This document shows positions 10,596 through 22,765 of a stretch of 64,000 nt of DNA, piece by piece. Under the pieces are notes generated by a model that ran no database searches, was not told the origin of the DNA, and saw only the letters and a list, made by a program, of their open reading frames with translations. The stretch's first letter is position 1, and each line of letters begins with the position of its first letter. A program made the position numbers and the translations under genes. Source of the stretch: Cordilura impudica (Eukaryota > Arthropoda > Insecta > Diptera > Scathophagidae); NCBI GenBank assembly GCA_963682025.1, contig OY821519.1, positions 139,915,429 to 139,979,428 of the forward strand. Reading direction: 5' to 3'.

Positions 10596-12228
10596 ATACT
10601 TAATTTTAATTATTGATTGCCATAACCGTTTTTCAGGGTTTTTTTTTTTACTAATACATATGGAAAAGAAAAATCGAAACTTATTATTAATATTTATTTT
10701 ATTATAAATAATTAAATACTTTTACATTAAATTAAATAAAATAATATATTATATGATAAACAAAAGAGGTATCTTTGGCTCCATTATATGATCCTATAAA
10801 ATACAATATTGTACTTTCATTATATCCGCACACATTGTCAGAAAATATTTCTAAAATAGTCAATTTAAAAAGTGTGTTCAAGTACAATTCCTAGTATAAA
10901 CATCAGCACATTACTTACCCAATCGCATTGTCAATTTTGACTTATTATCTTGATATACAGAAAATAGTTTCTTGTTTGAAGTGCACATTAAACTGCTTGT
11001 TATCTTCCAGAGTGAATATTTTCTTCTTTACTAGTATATAAAGGTTCACGCATGCAACAATGACTGCCTTCCATTACATGGAAGGGAGTACTAACCAAAA
11101 AAATCAGTAGTAAGCATCTTGAATATATCAAAGATCTGTACTGGTCGTTGAATACCTCTTGGAGGTGTTCATATGCCTCGTCTAAGACAAAGAATTTTAT
11201 ATTATTCGTGCATACACATAAATAAATACCTGCATACATCCTCCGATGCTGATGACAACGGCAGAACCATCTTCCAGGTTGTGTGCGTCCTCATAGACAT
11301 TTGTTCCAGTACATGCTCGTATTGATTTATTGCAATATTATAATTAAAAATTAAGCACTTTTGCATTTACTCGAATATCTTCTGATTATCTCGACATACA
11401 TGTCTACCTTTGACGTGTTATTAGTGAGCTATTGTATGACAGATTTGTGTCCTATGCTTTCACCAAACACACCAAGAAAAAAATCATGCCATGTGGAGCA
11501 ATTATATCTTCGGTTTCTATATTAACGCATATTTGTTTCTCATCCATTTTTTAAAGTATTTTGGCACTTTCTCACATAAAATGAATTATCACATTGTATA
11601 TCGCTAAAAATTTTCTGTATTACATATTATTTTATTTGACAAATGACAATTAAATCAACCAACTCGGTCCTCGGTCCGGCTTATTAAATTCTTATCTTTT
11701 TTTTTTGTATTTACAACAGAAATTTATTTATAGAATTTCCGTTTGGTTAGAAATACCAAAAGAGGGTAAAAATTTGGATTATATTTATTGCAACCGAAAA
11801 ACCATTCTTAATATAAATTTTATAAATAGTACTCTAACCAATTATTTGTTACAATATCTGTTTACCAATTTCCAGTTTGAAATATGTTGTTATAATAAAA
11901 CTAGTAGTTGAAGTCGCCAATATTTATTCTTGTTGAAATTAGGTTGCCTCAACTAAATTTGTTTGGTAATTTATAAAAAGACTTTCATTGGTAAACAGAA
12001 CTTTTTCTATTGTTGTTATACCTTCGTTCTTAATGAATTGCATTTATACGATAGTTATAGAAGAACATCTACTATATTTTGATACATTAAAGAATCACAA
12101 TAAATATTATTATTACCTTAAAAAATTTTGCTAGTTGTAACCGAATTCCAACCAATCTTTTTTCTGTGTGTATAGGTCACAAAAATGAATATGCTAATTA
12201 ACTTACATACAGAGTATGTCATATAGTA
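10596..12228. other. Unassigned AT-rich sequence
   Basis: No domain recognised. A slightly less AT-rich patch at 11000-11320 contains a 79-codon minus-strand open frame (11000-11239) beginning MYAGIYLCVCTNNIKFF, with no motif I know. At about 12135-12172 there is another end resembling the ACACACAGAAAA inverted-repeat family (AACCGAATTCCAACC ... TTTTCTGTGTGT). Confidence 0.35.
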
Positions 12229-12972
12229 GTGATTGTTTTTTGCTTTGATAGAACTTACGATATATCATCATCGATTCACGCAACTTATAGACGACTTCGT
12301 GATTTTTATAGCGCACGTAATCGTCTATCTGAGCTAGCCATCCATCGAACTGTGGACACGTTTTATTCTACGTACTCTCTTAATGATGCAGTAACACCAC
12401 CACGTCGAGGAAATGTGCGTACTATAGAGAATATCGTCGATGTAAAGTAAAGTGTGGAAGAAGTGCCAAATTTATAGATTCGCCGTCGGTCTCAATTAGG
12501 CCAAGATCTTACCCTACTCCTTTATAAAATCAAGCTGGTGCAGGAATTAAAGCCAAGAGACTTATCATATTCCAATTGGGCTATAAAGAAATTGGAATTG
12601 AAACGATCTTTTATCGCAAAATTGTGTTCAGCGATTGGAGCTCATTTTTGGCTAAACAGATTTGTTAATAAAAATTTGCGCATCTGTAGTGAGAGCAATC
12701 CACAAAAGAGGCTATGGACTCCATTACATCGAGGAAAATGCACCGTGTGGTATGGTTTATATACTGGTGGCATCATCGGTCCTTATTTCTTCAATGGAAA
12801 TCGTTGCCGCTCCATGATTAATGATTTTTTGTTTGAAAATATGGATGACATTGATCTGGGCGAGATGTGGTTCCAACATGATGGCTCTACGTGCCATACG
12901 GCAACAGCAACCATGGAATTGGAGAAATCAAAATACGGCGATAAGTTGATTTCGAGAAATAAAATAAAATAG
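12229..12972 (+). pseudogene. Decayed mariner-type transposase
   Basis: Plus-strand frames 12229-12450 and 12538-12972 encode parts of one protein. The first carries VTPPRRGNVRTIENI, the linker after the N-terminal helix-turn-helix region. The second runs KLVQELKPRDL, GAHFWLNRFVNKN, GKCTVWYGLYTGGIIGPYFF and MWFQHDGSTCHTA, i.e. the DDE core up to the second catalytic Asp. The motif that should contain the first catalytic Asp (FSDEAHFWLNG in relatives) reads CSAIGAHFWLN, so it is lost. A stop follows LISRNKIK, before the third catalytic region. It belongs to the same group as the copies at 38476-39533 and 45576-46634. No inverted repeats were identified. Confidence 0.75.
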
Positions 12973-13126
12973 TAATATTAAAAAATATTTATTATTTATA
13001 ATATAAAATTTAAATAAAATATTACACAATCTTGGGGGTCCAATTATCGAAATAATAAGTATTTATTATTATCATTATTTGAAATAATAAATATAAATAT
13101 TAATATAATAATATATATAAATATTA

Positions 13127-13754
13127 TCTATATATATAAAATTGAATGTGTGTTTGTTTATTTGTTTGTTTGTGTGTACCTTATAGGAGACCAAACCTCT
13201 GGACCGATCTTCCTGAAATTTTCACAGCATTTAACTGGGACTCTGGCATGATTAATAGGGTACTTTTTTTTGACCACGCCCACTTTTACGCCCACTTTTT
13301 TAAAATTATGTAATTGCTCCCATATAGTTTTTAACAGATTTACTTCAAATTGTATACACATTATACTCCAGGCGAGGTAGAAATAAACATTTCTTACGCC
13401 ACGCCCACTTTCACGCCCCTTTTCACGCCAAATTTTGTTTGAAAGTTTTAAACTTTTTTTTCTCTGTACAAATTTGTTCCTTCCAACGGATTTTTTTATT
13501 TGGTAGTATATTGCTCTTAATACTGTTAACGTCGCCATATAACTATGAACCACGCCCATTTCACCGCCCCCTTTTTTTTTACTTATACCACTAACAATGT
13601 TTGCTATACAAAATAATTTTTTTGTAATATGTATTTATCTAAAGTTTTATACACTTTTTATCTACAGGTAAGGTAGCCATACATTTTTTTATTACCAAGT
13701 CCCCCTTTTTCGCCCCATTTTATCTTAAATCATAATTAATCTGCTTTCAATCTA
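13127..13754 (+). mobile_element. Helitron 5' portion, 3' end missing
   Basis: It starts TCTATATATATAAAATTGAA at 13127 after an A, with the same 5' terminus and first ~80 bases (GTGTGTTTGTTT, GGAGACCAAACC, CCGATCTTCCTGAAATTTTC) as the adjacent Helitron at 13755. The body has several ACGCCCACTTT-type segments. No CTAG end is present before the next TC start at 13755, so the 3' end has been lost or this is a tandem arrangement. Confidence 0.65.
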
Positions 13755-14664
13755 TCTATATATATAAAAATGAATGTGTGTTTGTTTGTGCTTTATAGGA
13801 GGCCAAACCAAAGAACCGATCTTCCTGAAATTTTCAGAGCGTGTTACTGTGACTCTGGAAGGAATAATATGCTATATAAATTTTTGATTGGACAAAGGGG
13901 CGGTGCCACGCCCATATAACCAAAAATTTGAAAAAGTCATATCACGGGAATTTTTTTACCTACAGCAGTCATATTTGGTACATATGGTATTAGCATGAAT
14001 AGAAATACATACAAGAAGAAAAGTGGGCGGGACCACGACTGCAATTCAGAATGAACGTATGTTTCGTCATAAGAAATTTTTGTATGTATAAATGGACCCG
14101 ATAGGTGGCGCTGGGTAAAGTTATTTCGAATATTCTTATTTATGGTGTGATTTTAATGAAACTAAGAATGTACATATATGTATGTTAGAAACATTTTTTT
14201 ATTGGACCCGGTAGATGGCGCTGTCGTTCGAAAAATAATGAGTTGTCAAATTTATATAAATTTTAATAAATAAACTCACAAACGTTTTTATATATAAATA
14301 TTCTAACGAAAAAGAAGGAAAAAGCCGCTACATTATTGCATGGTGGCCGCACAGCTCATTCAGCACTCAAATCACCGTTAAACGTACAAAAAAATGAGAA
14401 TGCCGTCTGCAATATCAAAAAACATTCCGGTATGGCAAAAGTTCTGCAAAAATGCAGTATTTTTATTTGGGATGAATGTACCATGGCTCACAAACATTGT
14501 GATTTGATTTGATAAAAGATTTGAAAGGCAATGAAAGATTTTTTGGTGAAGCTCTCATTTTATTATCTGGAGATCTTCGTCACACATTTTATATAGGTAT
14601 ATACAGATTCTAACTAAAATAAAAATTCATTGAGGGCAAAACAACGTTTGCCGGGTCCAGCTAG
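13755..14664 (+). mobile_element. Helitron, both ends present, non-autonomous
   Basis: A 910-bp element. The 5' end TCTATATATATAAAAATG follows an A at 13754; the 3' end GCCGGGTCCAGCTAG is followed by T. A 6-bp stem (GGCAAA/TTTGCC) forms a hairpin about a dozen bases before CTAG, as in Helitrons. The interior retains a fragment of the Helitron helicase (14324-14600) and two direct 20-base-class repeats containing AGGTGGCGC / AGATGGCGC (14103, 14213). Confidence 0.85.
14324..14600 (+). pseudogene. Helitron helicase fragment with Walker B
   Basis: Frame 14324-14512 reads ATLLHGGRTAHSALKSPLNV, then KKHSGMAKVLQKCSIFIWDE and CTMAHKHCDL. This is the Pif1-like helicase segment that contains the Walker B motif (IFIWDE). 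After a stop and frameshift the next frame gives KGNERFFGEALILLSGDLRH (relatives: LLSGDFRQTLPVI). Walker A lies upstream of the retained part and is missing. It is a fossil within a non-autonomous Helitron, not a functional gene. Confidence 0.8.
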
Positions 14665-14944
14665 TTTCAAATAAAAATAATAAATATTTATTATTATTTT
14701 AAATAATAAACATTTATTATTTAAAAAAAAACTCGCGACAATGTATGCGGACATATTCTTATTCTATAGCAACAAATACAAATTGATTTCTAAGCAGCCT
14801 TCGAAACCTTCAGAGATCAGTACAATATGAAATAAGCAAACTTTTTACTGGTTATATGTACTGGCTACATTCCTTGCCATTGGAGAATGGATTAGCATTA
14901 ATAGTATATGTAATAATATATACTTTAAAAATTTAAATAAATTA

Positions 14945-15020
14945 ATGAAAACAAGTAAGAGTGTTAAATTCGGCTGTGCCGAATCTTTGATACCTTCCAC
15001 CTCGGTTTGAGTATTGATAA
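14945..15020 (+). mobile_element. DINE-1-like element, family C, 5' end
   Basis: AAAACAAGTAAGAGTGTTAA is followed by a 6-bp-stem hairpin ATTCGGC-TGT-GCCGAAT and GATACCTTCCACC. This is the 5' terminus of a DINE-like element, also seen at 33131-33199. The remainder of the element is not clear beyond about 15020. Confidence 0.55.
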
Positions 15021-16783
15021 TAAATGTAAACTAAATATTGGAAAAAGTAAACAATTTGTTAAACTTAATACCAAATTATTTCAGCAAATTCTTTGGGTTG
15101 GTTTTCGTCTTTTCTATTATTTCGGATTTATTTCGGTGTTTGCTTTTTGGTCATCGTGGTTGCTGATCGGCATGCATTTAGGTTATAAACCTATATGCAT
15201 GCGTTTCCGGTTATATGACATAACTTCTCGTTTAATTTAGTTTTTGCTAATTAAATAGCTCGCCCTAACCTCCATTGCAAAGGTAAGGTTGTGTAGGGTG
15301 GCTATATGCATTAAATCGAGCTAATTGAAGATGGCTGTATAGTTTCTTTTAACTGGCCAAATATTTCTTCATTGCGGTCGGATGGAGTAACAAAATAACC
15401 AAAAAAAAGCTCTCTCAACTTTTTTATTAAAATATTGCCATATTTGGAAAACATAGAGAATAAAATTATAATAATAATCAAAGACAGGAATTTCATGCAC
15501 TAAAAAAGTGTGTTTTAGGCGCCTAAAATATGCGCTAAAAAACTTTAAATATGCACGAAAAATTAAAAAAATATGCACTTAAAATTTTTATAAACTTTTA
15601 TTTAAATCATATTTAAATTCAGACTCTTTGTTCACTTGAAGATAAATACGCTGGCGGTCATGAAAACCGCACCACTTCACTTATGGTACGTAATAAAACG
15701 CAAAGCTACTGATCAAAAACCCGAAAACAAAAAATTTATTTTAGCTTTACAATGCTTATGGTACAGCGTTATTAACGAAGAAACCATGAAGGTCCCTGTT
15801 GACCCCTTGCCATCAAGGATAATGGCTATTATAAAGGCTGTTAGAGGAATAAAATCGTACTAATGTACTTTTCTTTCGTAATTTGATGTTACTTTTAGTA
15901 GAAAAATTGATTATTAAGAGATATTAAGCAATTCTATACTAAAAATGAATTTAAAAACAAGCTTATAAAAATTTTGATTTTTCCGATTTTTTTGGAAAAA
16001 CTAACGTATATTCAACTTCCAGAAATATATTTCTTATTTTTACCTTGTACTTGAATTGAATTTTCTTCATGTTGAAAATTAAATTGTAAGAGACGATAAC
16101 ATAGTTTTAAGCGTCCTAAAAAAAAATGCAACTATGTATGTAAAAACGTAAAAAATACATTTAAATGAAATAATAGAAAAAGATATGACAAAACTTGAAT
16201 TTTACACAAAATAATGCGAAATATGACACAAAAATATGCATTTATAGAAAAATATGCAAAAATATTAATTTTCAGCAAAATATGCAAAAATATGCACTAA
16301 CGAATCGATGCCATTTTAACGCAAATTCTTTGATTCGTAAAGATATTTTTTTTATACTCTGCTTAGACTAACGACAAAAAACATTCATTTGCATGAAGTT
16401 CCTCTCTCTGATAATAATAAATAATCACATTAGGGATGCTAAACGCAAAGAACCAAATGTCCCAAACATTTTAAATAAAAAAATTTGTTATCTTTGTTTT
16501 CATCCAAAAAAATTCTGAAAATTTATATATAAATAACATTCTCATCGATTCGACTATCCTTAAAAGAAGTTACTGACAAGCTATTATGCCAATGCCAATA
16601 TTTTTTTTATATGTAAACATTTTTTATATGTAAACATATATGGTCTTTTTTTTGGAATTTCAGTTTGTGTTTAACGAATAAAATTGGATATTAAAGATGC
16701 AATTGATGTCTTCTAAATTTAAAATTATTATTTCCGACGTTTTGATGTGATTTTCTGAAATTCAATTAATATTTTCTAATTTA
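15021..16783. other. Unassigned; clusters of ATATGCA motifs around an orphan 75-codon frame
   Basis: The heptamer ATATGCA and close variants recur at about 15525-15580 and again at 16208-16300, either side of a plus-strand frame at 15636-15863. That frame includes the run LALQCLWYSVINEETMKVPV and is less AT-driven than its surroundings. I do not recognise it; it may be a fragment of a DNA-transposon protein. The frame at 15007-15240 is hydrophobic but unremarkable. Confidence 0.35.
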
Positions 16784-17203
16784 CTAGCTGAGTCCGGTCC
16801 GCGTTGCTGGCCCGAAGAAAACATCTGGATTTTATATTGCATCTAAATTTTAATACCGAGTGTCGGGCAAAAGCAAACCACGATTTAATAATATTATGAA
16901 TATGACTGAAAAAAAATATACATTTTCTTGAATATTTTAACACCAGCGCCACCTACAGGTGAAAAACTTTGTCAGCAACTTTAGTTTTATGTACATAATA
17001 TATGTTGCGAATTTGTGATAAATTGGACCGTAAATAAATTTTTTGGGAAAATCTCGACCCCAGCGCCACCTATCAGGTACAAAAAAAGTTATGCAAATCG
17101 GAGAACCAAAGGGACATATGGTACGAATACGAAGTCGCTAGCATTAGTGGTTCGACAGTTATTAGAGTACCAACATACGCACCAACGTTTTTATATATTA
17201 AGA
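16784..17203 (-). mobile_element. Short Helitron (420 bp)
   Basis: The minus strand starts TCTTAATATATAAAAACG at 17203 and ends GGACTCAGCTAG at 16784, flanked by A and T. It carries two CAGCGCCACCTA segments (16944 and 17061) that match the AGGTGGCGC repeats of the Helitron at 13755-14664. The plus-strand frame 17015-17206 is a by-product. Confidence 0.65.
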
Positions 17204-18029
17204 TAATTGGAAATTTTAATTCCAGTTTTTAGAATTGTTATTTTCTTAAATTTAAATGGAAAATTTAGAAAGTGAAATTTTGTATTTATGTGAATAATAA
17301 TACGTTAGTAATTATAAACAATTTTTAAAAATTAGATGTAATCGCAATCAGATATTTTGTAGGTAAAGCAGAACAATAACACTATATAACTATGTAGAAC
17401 TGTTTTGAAAGCAAAAAACTCATTGATGAACTCGGAAACTCTATTTTGTGAAGGCAACAAAAAGTTAATATGCCAAACTTATGTTCATATTTGTAAAAGA
17501 AAAATGAAAAAACGTATGAAATCAAAGATCAGCCCGTGTATACTCTTGACATTGTTCTGTATGATATCCAGTTGAAAATATTAACATTCATGTTAAAATA
17601 GAAATAACTATTGCAAAGCTAATTAGAACAAAATTTGTGGCGCCATCTACTGATGCATAGTCATGCTGAGCAAATTGAAGTGACACTGTTAATGCAAAAG
17701 AAATGTATTTTCCCCACAACAAAATATTGGAGAATTTTATGTAAATAAAATAATTTACCAATTTATTTCTAACATGCAGTTATTATGGATATGCATATAT
17801 AGAAAATATGTATATTATTTGTAATATTTATTATGTGTATGTATGTGTAAATGTTACACACAAAAAATACAACATCAAACGTTATTTTTGTGTTTTTCTC
17901 TTTAAATAAATTAATACATAAAATTTTGTTGTGCTAAATTTACATTGTTTTTTTTTAATAACAACTACGTATTTTAGCATTATTTAATTTAGATGCTGAT
18001 GAATTTTTACTCCCTTCATAATAACTCGT
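17204..18029. other. AT-rich, no recognised gene
   Basis: Nothing recognised apart from one further GGCGCCATCTACTG segment at 17639 that resembles the Helitron-borne motif, perhaps an eroded Helitron. Confidence 0.35.
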
Positions 18030-18742
18030 AGTGTCAGGCTCGTGGCAATAACAGAAATGATCTAATAATTTTTTTTAGTGATGCCAAAATAATGGAAACT
18101 TCTAAATTTTTCTACCAGAGTTGATAAAAAAAAATGTAGAAAGGGTTATTTTTAATTATATTATTACCACAACGACCGCAAAAACAACAAGTCCAGCTAC
18201 GACAACAATACAACATTTAGAATAACAACAAGAACAATATAGAAATATATTTTTATTTTTTTTTTAATTTTTCAGAGATTTCCCTGGACCTGTTCCACCG
18301 ATTTTAATGATTTTTGAAACAGAACTTTTCCCACTAGTTCGGTGAATCATTCTCACTAAAAATGATGACCCTAGCTGTCATATTGAGGGCGTGATCGTGA
18401 CAAGAACAGCATAGAAAATTATATTTTTTCAAGACTTTTTTTAGTTCTTCATTCAAATCTCGGGCCCTAATCGACCAATTTGAACGATTAAAAATAGCGA
18501 ACTTCTGAGGAGGTCACTGAATCATTTTTTATATAAACGAGCACCCTAGCTGCCCGATTGATGCCGTCATCGTGATTTCCACAGACGGACAGACGGACAT
18601 CGCTATATCAACTCCGGGTGTTATAAGGATCACAAATATATATATTTTATGGGGTCCAAAAATTTTTTTCTAATTATTACAAACGGAATGACAAACTTAT
18701 ATATACCTTCTGCACACTGGAGTGGAGGGTATAAATATAAGC
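18030..18742 (+). mobile_element. DINE-1-like element, family B, copy 1
   Basis: Starts near GGCTCGTGGCAATAACAG and ends with the hairpin region ATATACC...CACTGGAGTGG...GAGGGTATAAA. In between are GGGCGTGATCGTGAC, CCACAGACGGACAGACGG, ATCGCTATATCAACTCCGG and TTATGGGGTCCAAAAATTT. The same sequence occurs in reverse at 63229-64000, fixing its extent. The order (GGAC microsatellite, ATCGCTATATCRACTC, terminal TATACC/GGGTATA hairpin) is the 3' architecture of DINE-1/INE-1. The small frames 18630-18869 and 18649-18915 lie in this repeat and are not genes. Confidence 0.75.
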
Positions 18743-21700
18743 CCTTATCTTCAGAAAAACCGGGTAATTCTCCGTTATGGCATTCTCCGCTATGGCAATG
18801 TGAACTCTCACACATCAGCTCCAACAACAGCATATCTTTGCAATCAAAATTTGTTTTGCCACAAAACATAAAAGTCAGCCTTCATATCAATCGATTTTTA
18901 TATTTATCTAAATAATGAGTTATCTTTGCTAATTGCTGCTGGCATACTGGAAGCCATACATACAACCAAATTTGAGTATGATTTTTATGTAGTTCTTTTC
19001 TAAAGCTCTAATAAAATTCATAATAAATATTACTAAGTGTAGAATCATTTTCGATCATTAAAATGTTATTGAGGCCATTTATATATTGTGGTTCTTTTGG
19101 GTGAAAAAATTCCTCAGATTTAAAATTTTACATTATTCATGTTTGGTTCGATAAAGAAAATTTGTTAGAATATAGAGACTTTTCTATTGATTGAAAAAAA
19201 GAAATGAATGTAAGTGTTTTGTCAAAAATGGCCTTAAATTTTGAAAAACTTGCCACATAATTTATGGTTTATAAATAGTTAAGGTAATGAAATGGGATAA
19301 TATGTTTTTCTTGCATAAGAATGAAGAATATCTTAGTCAACTGGATTGACTCTCTTGGCCAATAATTTGTAGTGTTGAAAAATCATAAATTTATGGAAAT
19401 ATTAAATTTTCGAGTATGTGTCTTAAGTTTTTTGTTTTTAATGCATCGATGTTGATGGCATTATAGAAGATAACTATGTAACACGAACCAAGAGCTTAAA
19501 CAGTGATAACCGCTGGTTAAATTGTTTACATCTAGATTCTCAAACTAATTTTAATTTAAGTATCGATATTTTTTCAACTATAGACAGATTTGCTTTCAAT
19601 TTTACATGTGTTAAACCAAAACTCTTTATTATAAAAAAAAAAGTTTCTCTAACAATATTTTCTAATGATGGCTGTTGTTTTCAAACATTTCTTATGAAAT
19701 TTTTGTTAAAGTTCATTTCACATCATTTGTCTTGTTATGACCGTGATGAATAAACTACATTTTTGAAATGTTTATAGACATCAATTTCTAAAACAATATT
19801 TTTTATAATTTTTGATTAATATGTTTTGTGTAAAAGAGCTTTAAGGTCTACGTGAAAAAGCCAAAAACAAATTTCTAACCAAACCTTCGCTTGAAAATTA
19901 TACAAAATTAAAGAAATTACACAGTCAAACCTCCAATGTTATAATAATGATTTTTTTTTTGGGTGTGAATTGTTTAAATTTTCTTTTTTTCTCCCTACGA
20001 CATCAAATATCATGTGAACTTATATTTGTTGAATTTTTTTAATACATACTCGTATGTATGTAGATATTTCTGAGTCTAAAATAAACATTTCTACAGATTC
20101 TTTTGATTGTTGACACCTGCATTTCTTGTTTTTGTCTTCTTTCTTATTTTTTATTTTTATTTTCAATCACGGTTTTATGGGAATAAAATGTAGTCTTATA
20201 CATGTTTCACCTTGTTCTGTGAGTCATCAGTTATTTGTTGGCAATGAAGTTGTATGAATTCCTTATGATCTATAATGTGGACTGTGGTTTATTTATATCA
20301 ATTTACAGTTTAAAAATATAAATATATTTCGATGAAGTTTGATACATAAGCATAAATAAGTTTCAGTTCTATCAGTTCATCTGATGAAAATTATCCTAAA
20401 ATCTGGATTATCGTATAAGGCTTGCTACAAAAAATTATTTATAAGTTGGAACATTAGTATATCGGTTAATGTAAATATAATAGAAAAATATATAATTTAA
20501 TCAATCATTAATCTTTATAATACTCTAGTTTAGTTTTCAGCAATAAGTTCTTACTGGGTATAATTCAGAGTACCTGGACTTAGTCGTAAAAATGATATCA
20601 CACGAATTTCGAAAAATATTATAATAGATCTTGAGGCTGGGTTGGCAAAGTATTGAAAAATTGAATTAATTTTATATAAAACTATAAAGCTCTTAAATCG
20701 CATCGAAGATGTTAAAAAAGACTCACAAGCTAGTGGGGAAGTTATTTAATTTGCAATTAAATATGCCTGACGGAAAGTATTTCTAATATTTTAATTCCTA
20801 TGTCTAATATCACAGTATATATTTCAAAGGAGATGCAGAAATTTTTCATATAACATACAAAATACTATAATTTTTTTCAGTTAATTTTTAGCTTGGCAAG
20901 TATTTGGCAGGTGTTGACTATACACCCTAGGCGTGGTACTGGAAAGTTTAAATGGAGAATGTACATAGAAAGTTGCTTTCATAAACAACATATTTGTTTA
21001 ATTAAGCTACAATACTCGTAAATTACTTCAGAACAACTATAAAATGCTTTCAATGTAATAAAGCCACAAACCTTGAAACTGCCCTATGTGAGGACTATCA
21101 AATTATAAAATAAGAAAACAATCTCAAGTAGCCAGTAGCAAAAATATTTGATACCTTAAGTAAAATTAATTATAAATATTAGTGCAAATAAAAACCACAT
21201 GGACTGCCTTTGGAAGTTTAAATTTTTCTTTTATATTTTTAGAAAATGAATTTTAGAAGCATATATTTCAACAACTAGTGGCCTTACCGATGATGGTAAG
21301 GCCATGCCTGGTCATCATTTCTCAAACAACAAACAGACAGATATCGCTTGATTTCCGTTACTTATTTTTTTAAACTGTCTGCATTTTTCGATTTCCAATT
21401 AAAATTATGTCCTTTCTGTGGCGTAATAAACCACTGTAATGTTTTTTATTTCTTCAGAGTTTATGTATATGTTTTTAAAATTCTTGCTTCGATTTCATTC
21501 AACAGGTTCACTTCCTTTATATTATTTTGTTTGGAAAAAATATTCATGTAATATACGATTATCACTAATTTCCATTGTTTGAAGCCTTTTTGTTGAAAAA
21601 CAAAAAAAATTTATATTAAGTGATACTTTGTTTAAGGCCAACCACATTGTTATCCTATGACGTGTACTTTTTAAAATTGAGCACGTCAGTAGGTAAGTTG

Positions 21701-22765
21701 ATAAGTTACTAGATTGTTTTATAAGGAAATACCATTTGAAGTTATTAGCATCCTTAATTTAAATCGATCTGAATGTGCTGCATAGTTTTACATAATCCAA
21801 TAACTAATAATCACAATACACAATGTTACTGGATTTCAAGTTGAAATTTAGTGACTCCAGCCATATACTCAAATTTTAAGCGATGTAATACAATTGGATT
21901 TCATTGTAATTCAATAGTATTGTCCAGATAAGGAGATGCTGATTCAAGTCGAACAGTATGAGTTAAAAGTTATTTTCAAGTTAAGGAAAAACAGTAAAAC
22001 GACTTAAACTCAAGCTTTGGACTGTTATTTAAATCAAGCCTTAATTAAAATCGGATCTATAATTGAAAGTTCTCTTGAGTTTTTTTTCTGTTTTTTTTTT
22101 TTTTTTTTTTTTGATAAATAGCTACAAGATCAACTTATAAATACCATATTTTCCAAACTCTTACCCAATTTTTAAATGAAGCTTTCAAATTTCGAAAATC
22201 CAAAAATGCCCAAAAACGCTAAAATATTTTGATTTTTATTAATTTTCAAAATCGTACATATATATGAAATGTTTTGAACTGAATATTAATAATAATAAAA
22301 ACAAAAATTGAACACATTTCATTTTCAAATAAGAACTAGTCATTTTCTTCCTCCTCTTATGACATAGTATTGTTTTAATACAAAATTTTGATTTTTTATA
22401 TATTTGAAGAGATTTAATTTTAGTTGAAACATTTATTGGAATTTTAGAATTAATAAAAATGGCAATTTTAATCTTTAAACCATAACTAGTATGTATTAAG
22501 CTATTTACAGTCTATTGCTTATTTTGTTTTAAGAAAATCATTGCAGTGAACCCTTTCTCGACTTCAAGTTTGAGAACGGAGGGGTCAATATAACTACAAT
22601 TAAACTTTATTTAAAAAGCGGGAATATATGTATGTACATATATGCACTTCAATCCAAAATAAAACAATTTTCTCTATATTTTTTCCTTTACGTACTTTTA
22701 TATTTTTAACACAGTTGCCGTTAAATCGATCCCTTTTTCATCTTTTAATAATTCTTTTATTTAAA
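18743..22765. other. 4-kb stretch with no recognised gene; one GC-rich hairpin
   Basis: AT-rich, with no domain, terminus or repeat identified. At 21279-21304 there is a perfect 10-bp stem (TGGCCTTACC / GGTAAGGCCA) with loop GATGAT, conspicuous against the background. A poly-T run lies at about 22088-22112. Confidence 0.4.

Noticed and set aside
22088..22112. Poly-T run as a retrotransposon tail
   Set aside because: No RT-like or SINE-like sequence adjoins it on the expected side.
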